From the NCBI GenBank assembly GCA_023634235.1, contig JAMKCF010000008.1:13421676-13485675 (forward strand): a DNA stretch of 64,000 nucleotides. Reading direction: 5' to 3'. Shown piece by piece: positions 24,445-36,045 of the stretch. A program made the translations under genes and the position numbers. The notes beneath the pieces were generated by a model that did no database searches, was not told the origin of the DNA, and saw only the letters and a list, made by a program, of their open reading frames with translations. Within the stretch, counting starts at the first letter, position 1; each line of letters opens with the position of its first letter. Source of the stretch: Pisaster brevispinus (Eukaryota > Echinodermata > Asteroidea > Forcipulatida > Asteriidae).

Positions 24445-24748
24445 TTGTTTGACTAATGTCACAATGTCTGATTGTTGAGAATGACAAATGTCATTAGTCG
24501 TCCAAATCCGTAACATGACTAAAGTGTAATTAGTCAGACATTCAATGACTAATTGCAAAAGTCTCTTGACTAAGACATTAGTCGTATCAGACATGATCGT
24601 TTCTTGGTCATATGACTATTATAGGTAGTCAGAATCTTGACTAATTACAATTGTCATCAACACACAGTGACTAATTTAGGCAAGTCATACAAGACTTTGC
24701 TCTGGACAAACTTTTTTTAGTCAAATTGACTAATATATTTTTAGAGTG
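24445..24748 (-). repeat. right subterminal GACTAAT array and terminal repeat
   Basis: At least eleven GACTAA(T)/(A)TTAGTC motifs occur within 300 bp, for example at 24,451, 24,492, 24,517, 24,527, 24,547, 24,568, 24,577, 24,640, 24,669 and 24,729, in both orientations. They lead into the 26-bp terminal repeat. Confidence 0.75.
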
Positions 24749-24750
24749 CT

Positions 24751-27172
24751 ACTAAGATTGAATACTCTATTCTCCCAAAGTTTACTTGCCTCATGGACGA
24801 GGCCATTATCCAGTACCATATAGCCCTCAGATTTAGTTCTTGGTAATAAGTCAATATCACAGTAAACAATTACGTTTTGGCCAACTGGTTACAATGAAGG
24901 AGGACCCATTGTGACATCATGGAGGCCGTATAATCACAATCTGTTTTTGAAAGACACGCAAAATAATATTCAAGCCTTCCACACCCACACCCCCACCCCC
25001 TTTCCAGTGTAGGTCTGTGTACGTACGTTTTCTATGGTTTTACCAAACGCTAACGTAAACAACATTAGCAAAGCTATACGTGACTTCGACGGGGGGTTGG
25101 GGTGTATTTGTAGGGGTGTTGGAGTGTTTGTTTGTCTGTCTGTCTTTCTGCGCTTACGAGAGCGACACTGGGACTATGAGGGATTATGTATAAGCATGGA
25201 GGTAGAAATACCTTGTGTTTGTTTGTTTGTTCGTTTATTTGTTTGTTTGTTGGGGGTGTTGGGGTGTTTGTTTGTTTGTTTGTTGGGGTGTTGGGGTGTT
25301 TGTTTGTTTGTCTGTCTGTCTGTCTGTGCTTACGAGAGCGACACTGGGACTATGAGGGATTATGTATAAGCATAGAGAAAGGACTCCATGGTATAAGCAT
25401 GGAGGTAGAAATACCTTGTGTTTGTTTGTTTGTTCGTTTGTTTGTTTGTTTGTTGGGGGTGTTGGGGTGTTTGTTTGTTTGTTTGTTTGTCTGTTTTGTT
25501 GGGGGGGGGGTTAAAGTGCAACTTCATAACTGTCAATTTTTAATAAACACGCCAAACTTGGCTTTATGAAAAGAGGCTGAAAGAAAGCTTTGTCCGTGGA
25601 CAATGAGAGATTTTAAAACTCTACGCAGCTATTTAGTATCTACCTTTTGCGTTTGGCCGGACTCAAAATCGTTGCTGAAATTTTGTATGCCTTTTTGCTG
25701 TTAAAAATTAAATCCGGCCGGTGCGCCTTGATCAAGGCAAGATACCCTTTTCTGGACCCTATTGCTTCCCCGCCGCCCGTTGGTGCTCGATACGTGGAAT
25801 GGTGGACACCGCCAACCCACCCCAGTCCCAAAGAGTGTTCAAAACATTACAGTATTGGGGTATTAATAGGGACACCCTCTGCCATCGACCACGGTATACC
25901 CACCGCACTACGTCCTCCTATTGGATGCGGTGCTAATGATATTAAAACACTACTTTGCCATAAAACAGTTATCAAAAACTCAATATTTTCCCCTTCATTA
26001 ATGCAGGTTTTCTTTAATGAATTTTAAAAAAATGCTGCTCTCAACATCTGATTTTTTTTGTTCACCTCATTACAGTCACTGATTGAGGGTTGTTTAAAAA
26101 ATACGATAAAGACAACATTATAGAAGGCTCTTACACAGAGGTATCACAAATGATGAGAAGGCCAGGGTTTTTCCAGCGGGTTTTAAACTCTAAGAAAGAT
26201 GTGACTGTCTTCAATCTGTCTTAAAGTTAATATACATTACTGTTATAATTAATACATCAAGTTTTAACAGGCCAACAAAAAATTATTATTTTTGTTTACA
26301 AAAGTGTCGGTGTTATCGCGACTTTGAGAAGTACTTCTGAAAACCTGTCAACACTATAATTTTACCATTCTAGATCTGATGTGGCAATTACGGTACACCA
26401 ATGTAACTTTAAAAGCCGGCCAGGCTGCGATCTGTGGTTTCTGTCCTCACTCTCACGGTGATTTACTGCCAAAGCAGTAAACTTGATTAATCTATACTCT
26501 GTGTAAAGGGCTTTCCAACTTATTATGTATTCCTTTCTCAGCGTCTGAACAATGGATAAAGGAAGTTTGAGGCTCCCTCCATAATTTAACTATCATACGC
26601 GTGGTTTAACCTGGACTTGGGCCTTCCTCCATGGGTCAACCATGTGAAAGGAATCGGTCAGCCTTTGTTCCCGGTGGTCAACCGTTTTCCTCTATTCTCT
26701 AACTCGATTTGTGTACTCATTCACGACGTCAGTGAATCTCGTCCTTGCTCTGTGCACAGAGCAAATATTCTGTGCTCTGATGATAAACAAGAGGGGGTCA
26801 CAAGAGGGAGTCAGAAGAGCGGGCCATAGCTGAATCAGTTAGACCATAGAGCAAGGACAAAGATGGCTAGACCATAGTACTTTCTCGTTGGCTAGTCCAA
26901 GGCCAAACACCTTTTAATACCTTTAAATGGATTATTCAGGCCCCCCCCCCCCCCGCGTCAAAATACACTGTAGTTTATACCCGTCAGGTGACAAAAAAGT
27001 ACCGTGATCTGGTGAAGGATAAGGCAGTGAGATCAGGCGGGCGAACCCTATAAAAACACTGTCCCGTAGCCCTCCTTGTTTAATATCAATGCGCACTTCA
27101 ACAACGGAATACACGATTATTTTATATTGACCCGCGAGTGCCATTATTTTTTTAGGATTGAAACTTTTAAGA
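24751..27172. other. intergenic region with low-complexity tract
   Basis: No supported exon. The central part is a GTTT/GGGGTGTT-rich tandem block (described separately). The last few hundred bases before 27,173 must hold the promoter of the next gene, but no TATA box or initiator stands out with confidence. Confidence 0.45.
25110..25512. repeat. tandemly duplicated GTTT-rich low-complexity block
   Basis: A unit of about 177 bp, containing GCTTACGAGAGCGACACTGG and a run of TTTG plus GGGGTGTT motifs, is present twice (from about 25,150 and 25,327) and a third time in part. Apparent reading frames here are only runs of Cys-Leu-Phe-Val. Confidence 0.75.
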
Positions 27173-27245
27173 ATGGGATCGAATTATGCACATATTTTTC
27201 TGTTTGCGATTGCGTTCGTGTGGATTTTGGCTGCTTCTGCTGATG
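27173..27245 (+). CDS. exon: signal peptide
   Basis: ATG at 27,173, donor GTAAGT at 27,246. The hydrophobic core IFLFAIAFVWILAA and the small residues before the junction fit a signal peptide. Confidence 0.8.
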
Positions 27246-29965
27246 GTAAGTTTTTCTTTAAAACAACATTTTGAGGTCCTCTTTGTCTGCTCAGAATATT
27301 CATCTTTTGTTGATTTTATTTTTCACATTGTAGTATTCAAAATACACCATACCCTTGTTATGCGTATTTGTGCGATGGAGCTCAAAAATGTTTTTATTCC
27401 CATGAAGTTTTTCATCGGGAAGGGTGTTTCCCAAACTAAATGTTAAGGAAACATTTGTTCTCTCTTTTTTATTGCTATCAAATTAATTATTTGTGTTTCC
27501 TCATGATTGGTATGAGTGGATAAAAACATCCATTGTTTAATTTTTAAAGCTTACTGATTATGAAGTTCAAACTAGAATCAATTTTTTTTTTCTGTGAAGT
27601 ATTTCCTTCTGAAGCTCGACAAAACTGTGTCTGAAACCTACAAAAGAAACCGCAACGGCTGACTTTGGTTGTTACAACCCAAATTAAGGACAATGTGTTT
27701 ACATGCTAAAAATTGTGCAGGGGTTTTCACAATTTTCTCTTGACTCACACAACGGACTACACCCAATGTTCACATGTATGTTGTTCCATGTTGTTGACCA
27801 CACAAAACACGAACATATTATGTCCGTGACTATTTTGCCAGCTCTACCAATACTGTGTGATATCTTTAACAGAAAAAAAGCTCAGCAATAATTCTGTATT
27901 TTCTTATATAATTCAGATATGAAACCTTGCTTCCGATGCGATACTTTGTCCCCGTGTCTCGACACCCATTTAGTGTGCGATTCCACGCCACATTGCGCCA
28001 ATGGGCTAGACGAAGAGGCAACAGAGGGTGGCGGATGTTACGAGACACCAGACGGTGAGTTGTTGATCTGCATAATGCTGTGACACACATCAGAGTGTTG
28101 AAAGTGAACTCTGTCGGTCGAGTGCCGTTAAAACACAATGGTATAATAAATTTTAAAAACTTGTAAAAAAAAATGGTTGATATGGTTGATATTCTATCAT
28201 GGATTGTTTTGCACGTTCACATCGCGTTTACTTCGGTTGTAATTATTGAAACACTAGTTTGAATTTGTGTGGCAATCTTTAACCCTTTTGATTGAAGTAT
28301 GGTACAAAACACAGATTTTGTAGCTGTTCGCGTATTACAATGGGGAGGTTTGTAACCGTGACCGTACTGTGGCTGGCACCTGCTCGCGGGAATTATACGT
28401 GTTGTCTCGGTGGGTTTTAATAGGCTTGATTGAAAGCTGAGTTTGGCACAAACACGGATTGAAATGGACCCAATTTCATAAAGCTGTTAAGCAGAAAATA
28501 CTGCTTAGCAATTTTCTATGCTAAGCAAAAAACGAGTCACAACAATGTAAACCTTAGGGCCTATGGAATTTTGGCTGGTAACCAGTTTTTGCTAAGCAAT
28601 ATTATTCTGTGCTTAGCAAGTTTTTGTGCTTACAGGTTTTATGAAATTGGGCCCTGAGCAGTAAGATCGAAGCACTTAGCCCGATCCCGATTCTGCAAGC
28701 GATCCGCGTTTTGCGTCCGCACAAACTGAGGTCTCTCTTGCTAATTGGTCAAGAGTGTTCATCCTCTATGGTTTGACCATGGGTTTGAAAGATCGGGGGA
28801 AATTTTGACACGGCTACGGGCTATTTCAATTGAGTGTTAACTTATAAGCGTTTGAAGGTTTTTTAAAATTTTAAATTGTATCTTTGCTGATGCAGAAACG
28901 AGTACTCTTGTCATCATCTACATCGTAATTGGTGTCATCGTCTGCGAAGCCATCGCCATTTTTGGTGTAGTGTGGATCCTCATGAACTGTAGCTGTTGTG
29001 CGTGCGTATGCCCGGAGGTACACCGCAAGCGACGAGAAAAACAGGATGCTCGTAATAAATCAAGGAGTCGGCGGAGTCGGGGCACCAGATCAGTCTCGAA
29101 TCGGTGGGGGCGCCATTTGCACAGGAGTCGTGACGCAACAGCGCGTGCGTACCCTGAGTTGCCACAATTCCTCAGTAGTAAATCACGCAGAGATCCCATT
29201 TCCCAGATTGGTAAACCTTATCATGTTCCGGAAACTGTGTTGCCCACCGTCGTACCAAAAACTGTAGTCGATGATGGCAAGAGTCACGGGCCGTTACCTG
29301 GGGTGGGCATCCCTCGGCCCAAAATCAAACTCGATGAGCAGAGAGTTTTTCCATCGGTTAGGCCTATCTCCTCACCAAGCTTTGATTCCTCATCTCGAGA
29401 TGAGTTCCCAGTGTTTTCTCCTGAAGTTTCGGAGCGCGCCTTCGACGTTGGGAAAACTTGCTATGGTCAACCACGAACCCCTGGACAGAAACCGATGACC
29501 AGAATACCCGATTCACATGCCTCTGGTGACATTTCTACTAGTTCAGATTCGCCTCAAAGATCTTTCGAGCAGGACCACTTCCTGGGAAGATACCTACAAC
29601 GAGACGGTGCTTACGGGGTGGACTATCCTAATACCAGCGAAACGTTCTCATGGTCGGAACCAGACCAAACGCAAACAACCATTGCGGTCAAGGAAAGACA
29701 AAACGAACAGCTTGAGAGGTACGGGCCTAGACCAATCATTCTCAAGACGACGGTGAACAATTTGACTGTAGTTCTTCCTGGCGCCAACCATGATTTGGCG
29801 GGAAAATCGTCTGCTGTCGAACGCTGCACTCTCACTGAGATTATTGAGCACGACCAACCCGGTACATCCAATGGACAGAAGGACTCAAATTCTTGCCGGC
29901 AAGTCATGCCTTTTTATCGACCACGAAAGGGCACAAACATGTACGATGTAAACAATTTGTGTTAG
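27173..29965 (+). CDS. small LDLa single-pass membrane protein, complete gene of three exons
   Basis: Exons 27,173-27,245, 27,917-28,054 and 28,896-29,965 join in phase 1 and 1 to give 426 residues. Residues 1-24 are a signal peptide (MGSNYAHIFLFAIAFVWILA then ASAD). Residues 29-65 are one LDL-receptor class A module with six cysteines. Its calcium box reads CANGLDEEA, so some usual acidic residues are changed and calcium binding is doubtful. Residues 75-100 are a membrane span containing a Glu, followed by a cysteine cluster (NCSCCACVC) and a basic stop-transfer region. Residues 110-426 form a Ser/Arg/Pro-rich cytoplasmic tail, probably disordered. No catalytic domain is visible. It could be a co-receptor or adaptor at the plasma membrane. 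It shares architecture and exon phases with the CUB/LDLa gene at 4.3-6.8 kb. The family is not recognised. Confidence 0.85.
27580..27870 (+). repeat. dispersed repeat, copy 1 (second at 52,375-52,645)
   Basis: GTGAAGTATTTCC, ACAATGTGTTTACATGCT, AAATTGTGCA, GACTCACACAAC and GACTATTTTG occur in the same order and spacing in the other copy. Divergence is substantial. It fills much of the first intron of the LDLa membrane-protein gene. Confidence 0.65.
27917..28054 (+). CDS. exon: LDL-receptor class A module
   Basis: The acceptor is ATTCAG and the donor GTGAGT, phase 1-1. It encodes KPCFRCDTLSPCLDTHLVCD then STPHCANGLDEEATEGGGC. The CFRC start matches the LDLa exon at 5580. Confidence 0.85.
28469..28653. 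mobile_element. MITE with ends like CCCAATTTCATAAAGC
   Basis: CCCAATTTCATAAAGCTG at the left and TTTTATGAAATTGGGCCC at the right form inverted ends. Inside are repeated TGCTTAGCA motifs in both orientations. A relative with the same ends is at 38,059-38,306. It lies in the intron before the membrane-span exon. Confidence 0.7.
28896..29965 (+). CDS. exon: membrane span and cytoplasmic tail
   Basis: The acceptor is GATGCAG; the frame is open to a TAG at 29,963-29,965. The exon adds 356 residues: the membrane helix (STLVIIYIVIGVIVCEAIAI), a Cys cluster, KRREK, and a tail with SSS, SDS and PRP motifs that could be phosphorylated (inference). Confidence 0.85.
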
Positions 29966-31152
29966 ATAGTTTTACTTTGATTACCTCGAAAGTCTAAAAA
30001 GTTTACATTCTGTGTGTTTTTCACCACATAATACCTCATACACAATATTTTGAATATTAAAGGAGAACGATTAGGGCAAAGTGTTCGACGAGGTGTATAA
30101 AGCCTAAGAAATCGAAGTGGTTGAATCCCCCAAACCATTAATTTAGCCTTTAGCATGAACATTACAGCAAGAAAGATACAACTTCCATGCAAAGCAAAGA
30201 AGGATTATTGTGGTCATTACTCTGTGTGTGTGGTATTTTTTTCACCAGCCAAAAAGATGAAAATGTCCCACACATTTTAAAGTTCCTTCAGTGTGTAATT
30301 TGAAAATGTGCACTGGGAATGACTTTCCCTAACAAAAACACAATAAAAGTGTTGGAAGTGACACCTTTTAATGTTAAGACGGAAAGAAAAGGTGTGACTG
30401 TTTATAAACAGGGCCGAAAGAGGAAGTTACATAATGTAGTACAGTGTATATGTATCGAAAATAAACCAACGTCCTCTATTTTTGTCATTTCAAAGTTTAC
30501 AACTCAATTTGCCAATGGAGAATACGATATTATATTAGCTGTTTCGATTGTACTATAGTTTAATAGTGGTTCAACTTTTACTATGGAGTATGAGAAGGTT
30601 TTGAAGTTACACAGTTTTGACTTCATTGCACATCATCTATTTTTATTTCGTGTACTTTTTATCTGATTTATCAATTTGATTTGCTGCATTTAGTTTTAAG
30701 TTAATGACTTGAAACTTGTAGAAAATGTTGATGTCAATGATAACACCGATTTGCCAAAATGTATGGTTCTTCTAGCTGTTCGTGAAAACGGACACGAGAT
30801 ATTACATCACCTGTATTTCTTCGTGTACATAATAATTATTTGATATACACACCTGTATTAATCGAATTTGCTGCATGTAGGTCATACTTTTACATATGCG
30901 GTAGGCCTAGGTCATTGTTAACTTTACGGTGTGTGTTATTATAACTTATTATACTTTAATTTACTAGCTTAATTTATGGTTCTCGTTTTTTAAATTTATT
31001 ACTGTACTTTGCTTTGACTTTGTGGGATGGAATGCTTGCAGCTGAATTCAATTTGTGTTACATCATGTGATATTTTGAGTGAATTTACTAATTATTTGCT
31101 GCATTTAGGTTGGAGTCAGACAATATGCTATTGTCAAATGCTGGTCAATAAA
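29966..31152 (+). other. probable 3' UTR, with candidate poly(A) signals
   Basis: No coding sequence follows the stop. AATAAA occurs at 30,342-30,347 and again at 31,147-31,152; either could end the transcript. Confidence 0.4.
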
Positions 31153-32936
31153 GCCTTTAATAAACAATGCACAACAACGTAAAGAGATATTCATGTTGTC
31201 ACGTTGAGAATCCTAACAGCGCATAATTCATTTTGGATAATCAGTTTTATTTAATTATACAAGAGCTCCCAGCCCTAATCCTGAGTTGCCGTTAACGGTG
31301 CCTAGAAGTGTTGGTAAGTTGATGACGTTGCACGAGCCTGCTTACAGCCATTACGCGTACCCAATCAGGCAAAGCTTAAAGGAAATGTTGCTTTGATTAT
31401 TAGTACATTGTGTAATTGCCAACGAGCATGAGGGGGCGCCCTTGCTTGTAACTTCTAATATGGGTGGAACTAGGACAGGACATTTTTGTTAATAGGCCTG
31501 TACACGTATAGCGTTGAGATGGTGACAAGGCATTGAAAGATTCGGTCCCTGTCCCCAACATTATTCAATTTCAAAAGGTTGTGAACTTCAATCTGCAGAT
31601 CTTAATATAACAATTACAATGTATAAGTTTAATTCCTACCGCTCACCCTCCGTCTGTGTTAGTCCCAAGTGAGCCCTGAACCGGTCGGCATAATTATCAT
31701 AAAGCAACACCTTCACTGGAGTATCACTAGCACTGTCACTGTCAGTGTCAGTCACAGCTTGTTGAATGTTGCGACTAATACTTAACTCTTTTTTCTTTTC
31801 TTTTTTAATCAATCAACGGAATACAATTATTATAAACTACAAGTAGGATAATTTTCTTTACTTTCCCCCCATATTTATCAAATAAAAACGATTGCGTTTG
31901 TAGTTTAATTAAACTTTAAACCGCCAGGCCCAGACTGCTTTGTTCTTTCAGGAAAGTTGGTAATATACAGACAAAAACTATTGAGGGAAATAAAAACCTA
32001 CTAAAAATAAACCTCACAAAATAAACGATGTTTATATGCTCTGTACAGCGCTTACAACTACAAAGATACGAAGATGAAAAATGCAGCCCTCCAGGAGAGA
32101 CTGGGCTGCTACACACGCGCCATAAACGTGACGTGACGTGTGCACCAGTCAGCAGACGGTAAACACGGACCAGAAAATGTAAAACAAATTTCGCTCTATG
32201 AACAAACTGAGAAGAGAAAGCAAAAACGTTACTTACACTTTTTCTTCTCTAGTTGACGGTATTTTGTTTTTATGATGCTGGGTGGACATCAGGACACAGT
32301 TCGGCTGGGCACGGCAGCCCTTTTAAGTTTTGGCGGGCCCGGAATAGTTCCATCTAGTCCCTCGAACTCCAGACGGAAAAAAAACCTCCTGCATCAGTTT
32401 CTGCCTTGGACTTTGAAGCATGAATGTAAAATGTTTCGTGTGTATCCAACTCTAGGGCTGCATAAAAAGAGTTTGTCTAAGTACAATGTGGTCACTTCAG
32501 AGTCGAGTAAAATTTGCCATTATCTGATGGCAAACTTTTCAGTGTGCAGCAGGCAAATTGAGCCCCCCAAAGCAGACGAAAATTGAGTAACTTCAGAAGA
32601 ATACGTTTTTTCAACAGCGCCACCAATAGTTGATTTCCCCCTTAACATTGGTGGCGCACTCCTTCCTCTTGTTTTTATCTTTGAACTCGATTTGAATGGC
32701 ATGCCTCCTGTTCTGATGATCCTGTCCTGACATGCCTGATATTGACAATTCCTAACACATTTTAAATAATGGGTAAGTGATTGATACATTTTTACTTTTC
32801 TCAACTGAACTTTGTATGGATTAATCTGTTTTTGTTAATCAACGTGACCAATACTAATAGTACAAACAATACTAAATTATAGCAGATAATCAGTGACTGA
32901 TGACATGATACTGATGATTGATTAATAAAAGTGTCG
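31153..32936. other. intergenic region, nothing recognised
   Basis: Short frames exist near 32,270-32,590 but lack splice context, start context or recognisable motifs. I support no gene here. Confidence 0.4.
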
Positions 32937-33028
32937 TAGCCCCACCGTCTTGACTTGTGTGGCCAAGCATGGAGGAAGGAAATTGGGCCAAGGATATTCA
33001 GGTTTCCTTGGCCACACAAGTGGGGCTA
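32937..33028. mobile_element. small palindromic MITE (TAGCCCCAC ends), copy A
   Basis: TAGCCCCAC...TTGTGTGGCCAA at the left pairs with TTGGCCACACAAGTGGGGCTA at the right, 92 bp in total. A second copy of similar size is at 33,882-33,951. Confidence 0.65.
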
Positions 33029-33130
33029 ATAGTGCAGTGGTTGTGTGGGGGCCTGACTGACCAATATCATGCATTGTCATTTATTTGTGTCCCAAACACT
33101 AATAATATATAATAAACAGCAGACGTAGTC

Positions 33131-33886
33131 GTAGCCCTGTTCCGCCGCAACTTGCCAATTGTCCCAACAATATTTGGGGCTGGTCCCAACTTGAGTGAAG
33201 TTGGGGCGCCCCAACTATAGTTGGGATTGCAGTAAACACATACATTAAAATAGCACCCCCCCCCCCTGAATAAACTAAAAGCAATAAATAGTATGTAGTA
33301 CTAGTATGAACTTAATGATAATATTAATGAAGTTATTAATTATTAAGACCACTTTTTACTAGAGTACTTGACGTTGAGAATATTTGAGATTAAGTAGAAT
33401 TGTGGTTTTCCGAGAGAAGGGAAATTAAATGCGTAGGCCTAGTGTGAGACTGAAAATGTCACCTGGCATGTGGCCGCTGTCAGAACCCTCATAAAAGACA
33501 GTAAATACACTGAGTTAGCGGTCCATTATGAGCCATACTTTCATTCAACCAAAGGGCATTTTCCAAACCTTGTCTTAGGCACTGGCTGGCTCGCGACTGG
33601 CTCTAGCTCCATCATCGGTTTTGACATGAGTTTGTACAGAGCTGAGACCCGGGTTTGATTGTAAAGAATCTTGTTAATTAATAAATCCTTCACGCCGATC
33701 GCATCAGCTTGTGCGTACCGTCTGCAGTAGTGTCACACACTGCAATCCACGCATGATCCATCATGGTATCCTGTTGAGCTCTATGGGCGATCTCAACTAT
33801 AGTTGGGACGTCCCAACTTTAACACTCAAGTTGGGACCAGTCCCAACTATAGTTGGGACGATTGTCAAGTTGGGACGGAACAGCCC
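33131..33886. mobile_element. foldback-like element with AGTTGGGAC repeats
   Basis: Arms of about 100 bp (33,131-33,232 and 33,784-33,884) are inverted copies containing GTTCCG, GTCCCAACTTGAGTG and CCAACTATAGTTGGGA, which is itself a palindrome. The interior of about 550 bp has no gene. A small MITE copy abuts its right end. Confidence 0.65.
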
Positions 33887-33951
33887 CACTTGTGATGACC
33901 AAGGTTGCTGTCTGAATCCTTCAGAGACCTTTGGTCACACAAGTGGGGCTA
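33882..33951. mobile_element. small palindromic MITE, copy B
   Basis: CAGCCCCACTTGTGATGACC at the left pairs with GGTCACACAAGTGGGGCTA at the right. It is about 70 bp and shares the terminal sequence of copy A at 32,937. Confidence 0.6.
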
Positions 33952-35950
33952 AAACAGACGTTGTGATTACTATTTTATTTAGTACCTAATAATATAATAG
34001 CCAAGTTTAACTATATTTGTTACTAATTTGTAGTGTCAGATCATGTTCACAATCTGAATCATTGAATCAGCTGATCCTGCATTGTCTTGAGCTTGTGAAA
34101 GTTTTATTTTGTCAGTACACTATGGATAGTATTAGCAGATGACTAAGTTAGTGTATGTGTGAGGTACTGATTTGTGTAACTTTTTTAAATAGGTAGTTCC
34201 GTCAACTGACATTTCGTGTGTACACACAACCTTACGGATCAGATTTGAATTATTTGAATTATTCCCTTTCTAAAGAATTCCTCTGTGGGGTCCAAATTGA
34301 ACAAAGAAAAACTATGTGGGTCCATTGTTTCCTTATGTAAAGGACCCCACAGGGCCAGTGTGTAAGCCCACATTTCCTAGGTTTGTGATAATCGGTCAGT
34401 CTCTGGTGAGATTTTTTCAGGTTTTTTTTCTTCAAAATATTTTCTCAATGCTGTTTTTTTTTAGTGTTATGAATTCATTCATTACACATTGAAGATCAAA
34501 TTCGTGTTCTTAGAATGTGTGTCATTATTTTTGAAAGTGGTAAAAAATATAGTCTGGCAAAAATGGTTCAAATTGCACATACAGAGATTTTTTACCATAG
34601 TTGTCTTGTAACCCTCCGGTCTGTGACCATCGGGAGGATGGAGGGTAACGATTATCGCAAATAACATTTCCTTGCACTGAACTTACACAAACTCTTGTCA
34701 GAAAAAAAAGAGAAAAACATACTTTTTTTTTTTATTTACTATAAACCATAACTCATTTTTCGTTCGTTCCACAGCTCCGAAACTTTGCAGCAGGCATTTG
34801 CCTAAATCTCTTCCTTACTTTCTTTGAAAAATTATCAAAATAAAGAGAAAATTCCTATTCTGGTCTGCACTGCCGTGCGTGGTGAAACTCCCATTCAAAC
34901 TTGTGCGTAACTTGCAATCAACTCACAGGCCGAAAACTTTGTTACTCTTCAGAAAGTAGGCCTACCCCCCAAAAAACGAAGTTGGTTTTTCGTGCTTAGA
35001 ATTATTTGACCAGAGGAAATGAGAAAGTTTAAACTTCAAGTTACAGTGATTCTCCACATGTGTAAGCGTATTTTCTAAATGTTCTTGTGCTTTTAGTTTT
35101 TGTTTTTAATATTTTTGAAGTTTTTTTACTTCTTAGTAATATTTCACAAAGAAAATTGCAATTAAATATAACGCGAGCTTATTATTTTATTAGCAAGACA
35201 GCTTACATCATATATGTACATCTCAACAGATATATTTGTGACATTTTTTGGTAGTTTGATTGAAAACCTTTTAGTTTTTTACTAGCACTCCATGGTCACA
35301 CAAACCATCTCGAACGTACTTCATACTGAGCCTTTAATTAGTCTTTGTTCAAGACACTCCTCTAGACCTCCTGCGCTTTCAGCTATGAACTGTCGTGCAA
35401 TGCACGCCCTCTTGTGTCAATGTGTAGTCATTTCAGTGAGAACTACCATAAGTTACAACAACGCTCTAAATAAAACCCATTTCACGATTTTAGACAGACT
35501 ATTATTTTTAGTTTAGACTAAGGACAAGTCTGACTCTGACTTGGGTCAAGAATGGTGTTTTCTGTGTGTGCTCGTTTCATTTTTCAGTTTTCCCATATGT
35601 TGTGTGTTGAAGCTTCGCCACTGCTAAAATAAGGAATTACATTATTAAGAATCAAATACGATTAACACTCTGCGTTTTTGAACTACATGTACTGTATCCT
35701 AGCTCATAAATCGAGAGGATATCTTTGCAACCAAACATCTAAGTTTCAAATTTTAAATGCCAGAATCTCCAGATCATTTCTAAGGTGTATATTATCAGAC
35801 TGCAAAGTTTCAGAGAGAAAACTGTTTAATTTTTGTTTTTACTAGGACAGCCTATTATTAATAAAACACTAGTAGCTGGTCTTCACTGTGCAGGAATGAC
35901 CGAGTTGGTGGCAGCCAGCCACCAACCAAGGTCGTTACCACACAGTAACT
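33952..35950. other. intergenic region, nothing recognised
   Basis: AT-rich DNA with homopolymer runs. No exon, RNA gene or repeat structure is supported. Confidence 0.4.
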
Positions 35951-35952
35951 TA

Positions 35953-35953
<1 letters not shown>

Positions 35954-35985
<32 letters not shown>

Positions 35986-36045
35986 CAGAGCTATATAGCA
36001 CCCTTAACCCAAAACAGGGTCCCGAGGCACTTTACAGAGTTAAAG
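35954..36045. repeat. AAT microsatellite next to a retroelement-like tail
   Basis: About ten AAT units (35,954-35,983) adjoin GCTATATAGCACCC and GGCACTTTACAG. The microsatellite-plus-tail pattern is common at the 3' end of non-LTR elements; here the element would be on the - strand. Confidence 0.5.

Larger units (their letters stand above)
12458..24748 (+). mobile_element. 12.3-kb CACTA/EnSpm-like transposon carrying two genes
   Basis: The two ends are perfect 26-bp inverted repeats beginning CACTCTAAAAATATATTAG (12,458-12,483 and 24,723-24,748). The interval is flanked by CT on both sides (12,456-12,457 and 24,749-24,750), a 2-bp duplication. Inside both ends lie many degenerate GACTAAT/ATTAGTC motifs. 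CACTA elements are known for CACT ends, 2-3-bp duplications, short subterminal repeats bound by an element protein, and a TNP2-type transposase. The 807-residue protein at 14,551 fits that transposase, and a second multi-exon gene follows it in the same direction. The interior has been invaded by a palindromic element (13,381-14,027) and a TTAA element (20,853-22,117). Limits are inferred from sequence alone; an empty-site allele was not available. Confidence 0.7.

Noticed and set aside
25034..25569. Reading frames of 111 and 127 codons rich in Cys-Leu-Phe-Val
   Set aside because: They only translate GTTT/GGGGTGTT tandem repeats; several frames are open at once and there is no splice or start context.
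32272..32586. 104-codon frame beginning MMLGGHQDTVRLG
   Set aside because: No recognisable domain or convincing splice context; left as unassigned sequence.
33470..33658. 62-codon frame in the AGTTGGGAC foldback
   Set aside because: Lies in the spacer of a non-coding element, with no homology I can recognise.
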